From: Apus apus | Lineage: Eukaryota > Chordata > Aves > Apodiformes > Apodidae | NCBI RefSeq assembly: GCF_020740795.1 | Contig: NC_067301.1 | Span: forward strand, 744,001 to 808,000 | Direction of reading: 5' to 3' | Length of the DNA stretch: 64,000 nt | Shown: one piece after another, positions 61,287 to 64,000 of the stretch | Layout of the letters: each line of letters starts with the position of its first letter | How positions within the stretch are numbered: the first letter of the stretch is position 1 | Notes under the pieces: generated by a model | Told to the model about the DNA's origin: nothing | The model's input: the letters and a program-made list of their open reading frames with translations, nothing else | Database searches by the model: none | Made by a program: the position numbers and the translations under genes

Positions 61287-63797
61287 CTTCAGTACACAAA
61301 AAAGAAAACAGTATTGCCATCAATAGTGGGGTTTTTTTTCATAATGATCAAGTCTCTGTCTTCCTTTTAGAGCAAGGCAGAACTTGAATTCACTGTAATT
61401 CAGTTTATGGTGTTGTTTTGTTTTTTACTGGAGAAATTAGTTTAGCAGAAACTGTTTCCTAAACAAGAGCATAATGCCTGAAAATGGGTCTGAAGGTTTT
61501 TGCCAGAGAGGAGGAATCTTCACTAAGGATGATGGGGGGAGGAGGAGTATGAGTTCATGCAAAGCAGTTCTGAGCAGAAGCAAAGCAGCTAATGAGAGAT
61601 GGCATTATAACCTGCCCTCAGTATTTCATTTATCAAACAGCTGCAGCATCCAAGCATCTTTTATCATGACACTCTTCATGGCAGAGCTGACTGCACAGGG
61701 TAAAGACTCAGTGGCTACACCTTCCCTGCCTAAGGTGAGAGGCATGAAAAAAGGACATTTAGATTAATACTTGATACATACATGTGATCAAGATTCCAGG
61801 TACTGAAGAGGATTCTGCTCTCCCTGTTACTGTAGGGGTTGATGGAATGCTTACATGGGCAGTCATCTCTGTCAAAAGGTCCCTGCAAAACAAGACAGGG
61901 ATAATGACAGTCCTGCCCCTGGCTGTCACTCACCAGAGAGATCACCACCACCCTGCCAAACCTGCACTATGCAGTGACTGCTGCCTTCCCCTAGTGTTGA
62001 TGCAAGTCAGGCCCCTGCCTGCTGGGACCAAGACCCTGCTCTGGGGAGGGCTGCACTCACCTGGCAAGAGAACCACCCCTCTGCCGTGCACAGCCGGTCT
62101 GCCTCCTCCTCCCTCCTGTCAAAGTAGCACCCGTTATACTTCACAGATTTCAGTTTGTCTGACATCAGGTCAACTATCCCTTTATAGGCATCTCTTGCTG
62201 TAGGATGAACGTTTGGAGTAAAACTATTAACCTAAAGGGGGAAAGAGAACAACCACCATCATTCCTTGCTGCCTGTAGGGCCTGAGACTCTGTATTATAC
62301 AATACAAGGGTTTTATGTAGATGTGGTCACATAGTTACTTTTACTAGCAGCTTGAAAATAAGTTACTTCAACAGAAACTTTTACCTCTTTCAGGTAGCTT
62401 CGTATTCTGCTCTCACAGCTGTACCTCATGTAGCTCGACTTGTTCTTAAAACGAGCCTCTAGACCTGAAGGTTAGACCAGTTAGATTGTGTTGCAAATTA
62501 GTACTTTCAGTGCTGTGCTTCTGCCAGGATTCTGCCTGTCTACCCCTTCTTTTCACAAACTCGGTATGCACATCATTTTTTCCTTTCCCATTTTTATTTT
62601 ACTGGTTCAAGACTCCCCTGTGCTCAGGGGACCGTGCAGAGCATCTGCTGTGGGAGCAGGGGCTGGTACTATTGTTAAGTGCTTCTTGTTAACCTGCATA
62701 CCCAACACACTGACACTGTGAAGAGAAAAATGAATAGTTCAGGAAGAACTGCAACAGTGACTTGGGAACTTGCAGAGAAAGTATAAAGGAAACATAAAGG
62801 CAGGTTAGCTGGCTGATACATGCAAATTACCATTATACTGTTGATGGTTTGTTTAAGATTGTAAATGCAGACTGATGTTAATGGGGAAAAATGTATTATA
62901 AAGTTATCTTGGGTAAAGCAATAAAGAATATGGCTTTTTAAACCATTTTCTGATAATACAAATAAATCTATTTTGAAGAAACTTAAAAGTGCCTGCTGAT
63001 GTAATAACTAATCCCCTGACCAGGTACCAACTCACAGCAGCCAGAAGGTCTCCCAGGCTTGTAAATCACTTTTCCTGGAGAACAGTGAAACCGACAGAAG
63101 CGACCGCCCTTTGGAGCAGAGCAAGACCTGGTGGCCCCTCCCAGCCACAGACGCACCTTCAAACCACTTCGTGTCCTCCTCCTTCTCCTCGGCCAGGATG
63201 TTTTCGCTCAGGTTGTGGATGAGATCCACCAGCAGCTTCTGCCTGCTGGGGGCCCGCTCGTCCGAGAGCAGCCGCCGGGCCGCCCGCACCAGCGCGGCGC
63301 CCTGGCTGCCGGAGGCCGCGAGGAGCCGCTCGATGTCGCCGGCACCTGCGGGGCGAGACGGGCCGGGATGACGGGCCGGGATGACGGGCCGGGATGACGG
63401 GCCGGGATGACGGGCCGCCCGCTCGGCCCCCCCAGCCCCGCGCCCGGCCTCTCCCCGCCGCACTCACAGCCCCGCCAGGTCTCCCCGGGTCCCAGCAGCA
63501 CCAGCTCGGTCTGCGGCGGCAGAGCGCGGAAGAAGCTCTCGGTCAGCTCCGTCCCGTCCTCGTACAGACACAGGCGGCTGCCTGCCAAGGGAACCTGCCC
63601 CCCGGGCCGCGTCAGGCGGGCGGGCGGCCCCGCGCCCCCGCGCCCCGGCCCCGCGCCCCCGCGCCCCGGCCCCGCACCTGCAGCAGCCGGCAGCCCTTCC
63701 GCAGCAGCCCCCGCAGGCTCCCGGCCGCCACGCCGAACTTGGCGGGGCCGCGGCTCCCGCGCAGCCGGAAGGGCCGCAGGGGCTCGGCGGCCGCCAT
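61070..63797 (-). CDS. DFFB: DNA fragmentation factor subunit beta (caspase-activated DNase, CAD/DFF40), seven coding exons
   Basis: Coding segments on the minus strand are 63797-63678, 63594-63468, 63345-63157, 62464-62385, 62231-62061, 61882-61782 and 61286-61070: 1005 bases, 334 codons plus stop (human 338). All splice sites are GT-AG and all phases agree. The product is the magnesium-dependent endonuclease that cuts DNA between nucleosomes in apoptosis. It is held inactive and folded by DFFA/ICAD until caspase-3 cuts that partner (family knowledge). Residues 1-83 form the CIDE-N domain, with KFGVAAGSL and RLCLYEDGTELTESFF. The catalytic part shows HSINPYSNRESRILFSTWNL followed by Asp261-His262, and a His cluster LVHIACHKKTNHN (His305, 309, 314); Cys237, 239 and 308 fit the metal-binding site. 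The Lys/Arg-rich C-terminus fits the nuclear localisation signal. No disruption is seen. It converges on C1orf174 and starts in a CpG island. Confidence 0.96.
61782..61882 (-). CDS. DFFB: DFFB coding exon 6 (nuclease core)
   Basis: This 101-base exon encodes GPFDRDDCPCKHSINPYSNR and ESRILFSTWNLDH, almost identical to human and containing the Asp-His pair of the active site. Its last two bases, AT, join A of exon 7 to give Ile263. Acceptor TTTTGCAG, donor GTATGTAT. Confidence 0.96.
62061..62231 (-). CDS. DFFB: DFFB coding exon 5
   Basis: Fifty-seven codons in phase 0. The exon runs VNSFTPNVHP through SVKYNGCYFDRREEEADRLC to AEGWFSCQ. Human ends this exon with EGWFSCQ. Acceptor CCCCTTTAG, donor GTGAGTG. 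Confidence 0.94.
62385..62464 (-). CDS. DFFB: DFFB coding exon 4
   Basis: This 80-base exon encodes LEARFKNKSSYMRYSC and ESRIRSYLKE. Human has LESRFQSKSGYLRYSCESRIRSYLRE at the same point. Acceptor AACCTTCAG, donor GTAAAAG. Confidence 0.94.
63157..63345 (-). CDS. DFFB: DFFB coding exon 3
   Basis: This 189-base exon begins and ends in phase 1. It encodes AGDIERLLAAS, then a helical region with RRLLSDERAPSRQKLLVD and LIHNLSENILAEE, ending WFEG. It matches human RRFLSAF...QQLLCDEQAPQRQRLL...WFEG in length and order. Confidence 0.94.
63357..63417. repeat. 13-bp minisatellite in DFFB intron 2
   Basis: Unit GACGGGCCGGGAT occurs four times exactly (63357-63408), then a partial copy of nine bases. 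It occupies half of the 122-base intron and starts 12 bases from the acceptor of exon 3, where the branch point and pyrimidine tract should lie. Confidence 0.95.
63468..63594 (-). CDS. DFFB: DFFB coding exon 2
   Basis: This 127-base exon starts VPLAGSRLCLYEDGTELT. The acceptor GGGCAG precedes GTTCCC; a nearer AG (after CCTTGGCAG) would put exons 1 and 2 out of frame. It ends in phase 1 at a GTGAGTG donor and completes CIDE-N (PPQTELVLLGPGETW). Confidence 0.93.
63628..63675. repeat. 21-bp tandem repeat in DFFB intron 1
   Basis: Two perfect 21-base copies (63628-63648, 63649-63669) plus CCCCGC fill more than half of an 83-base intron. Pure C/G content; unusually small intron. Confidence 0.9.
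63678..63797 (-). CDS. DFFB: DFFB coding exon 1
   Basis: Forty codons from ATG (63797-63795) in a GCCATGG Kozak context. The exon encodes the first half of the CIDE-N domain and ends ...RKGCRLLQ at a GTGCGG donor. Human DFFB breaks at the same place, after RKGCLRFQ. Confidence 0.93.
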
Positions 63798-63800
63798 GGC

Positions 63801-63855
63801 GGGGCGGGGCGGGGCGGGGCGGGGCGGGGCGGGGCGGGGCGGGGCGGGGCGGGGC
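63801..63855 (+). repeat. (GGGGC)11 in the DFFB promoter
   Basis: Eleven perfect GGGGC units begin four bases beyond the DFFB start codon on its 5' side. Each junction forms a GGGGCGGGGC GC box. The G runs could also form a quadruplex on the plus strand. Confidence 0.97.
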
Positions 63856-63867
63856 CGCGCATGCGCA
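63856..63867 (+). promoter_or_regulatory. NRF1 binding site
   Basis: CGCGCATGCGCA matches the NRF1 consensus YGCGCAYGCGCR at every position. It lies about 60 bases upstream of the DFFB ATG and about 20 bases before the ATG on the opposite side, typical of a shared CpG-island promoter. Confidence 0.7.
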
Positions 63868-63869
63868 GC

Positions 63870-63903
63870 GGCGGGGGCGGCGTTGCCATGGGACGCGCGA
63901 TGG
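63870..63903 (+). other. possible first exon of the divergent gene (expected CEP104)
   Basis: A GATGG/GTGAGC donor at 63904 follows a short GC-rich stretch with two ATGs (63888, 63900). Human CEP104 begins divergently from DFFB. I see no match to CEP104 coding sequence, so this would be a 5' UTR exon whose 5' end is unknown. The identity is inferred from synteny alone. Confidence 0.3.
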
Positions 63904-63941
63904 GTGAGCGGCCTGGCCCGGCCGCGGGGCTGCGGGGCCTG

Positions 63942-64000
63942 GGACAGCCCCCCGGACAGCCCCCCCCCCCCCGGGACAGCCCCCCTCCCAGGACAGCCCC
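63942..64000 (+). repeat. GGACAG plus C-run degenerate tandem repeat at window edge
   Basis: Four copies of GGACAG followed by C runs of 4 to 12 bases, including twelve C at 63961-63972. The repeat is cut by the window end. It would lie in the first intron of the divergent gene. Confidence 0.8.

Larger units (their letters stand above)
63200..63960. promoter_or_regulatory. CpG island with DFFB promoter, probably bidirectional
   Basis: Very high GC with dense CpG from DFFB exon 3 to beyond its start. It contains eleven GGGGC units (GC-box type, Sp1/KLF) and an NRF1 consensus. The ATG of DFFB sits in CCGCCATGGCGG, which also resembles a YY1 site. In human, DFFB and CEP104 start head to head, so the same arrangement is expected here. 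Confidence 0.75.

Noticed and set aside
63407-63907. Long plus-strand frame across DFFB exons 1 and 2
   Set aside because: Antisense shadow of DFFB in its CpG island; Gly/Arg/Pro-rich because of the repeats.

Overview
The window reads as vertebrate nuclear DNA, most likely from a bird. It has intron-bearing genes with canonical GT-AG splice sites, CpG-island promoters, very compact genes (DFFB takes about 2.7 kb, C1orf174 about 1.9 kb) and few recognisable interspersed repeats. There are no bacterial-type operons, tRNA or rRNA genes, CRISPR arrays or phage modules. I recognise two protein-coding genes with confidence. Both lie in the last 8 kb and match the gene pair C1orf174-DFFB of human 1p36.32. 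They face each other tail to tail, as in human.

Positions 1 to about 55.3 kb form a gene-poor region. By human synteny (known, not read from this sequence) this should be the desert between AJAP1 and C1orf174. It alternates GC-rich, CCAGC/CTGG-rich sequence with AT-rich blocks of 150-400 bp. Several of these blocks carry dense homeodomain (TAATTA-like), octamer and TCF/LEF-like words and resemble developmental conserved non-coding elements. An isolated CpG-rich block lies at about 25.27-25.56 kb. The many open frames here are 60-290 codons long, Pro/Ser/Cys-rich and without recognisable domains, so I do not call them genes.

At 55.3-56.6 kb, just upstream of C1orf174, there are two short exon-like segments on the minus strand with good splice sites and compatible phase. 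They could belong to a transcript divergent from C1orf174, in the way human LINC01134 diverges from C1orf174. There is also a block of short direct repeats and a possible LTR-like segment ending beside the C1orf174 CpG island.

C1orf174 (+) has three coding exons (56641-56850, 57278-57742, 58404-58514; 261 codons plus stop). The ancestral start motif MRSRK appears to have lost its ATG (CTG at 56626), and exon 1 carries GC-rich tandem repeats. DFFB (-) has seven coding exons between 63797 and 61070 (334 codons plus stop) and encodes the caspase-activated DNase with intact CIDE-N and nuclease motifs. Its CpG island, with eleven GGGGC units and a perfect NRF1 site, is probably shared with a divergent gene at the right edge, expected to be CEP104.
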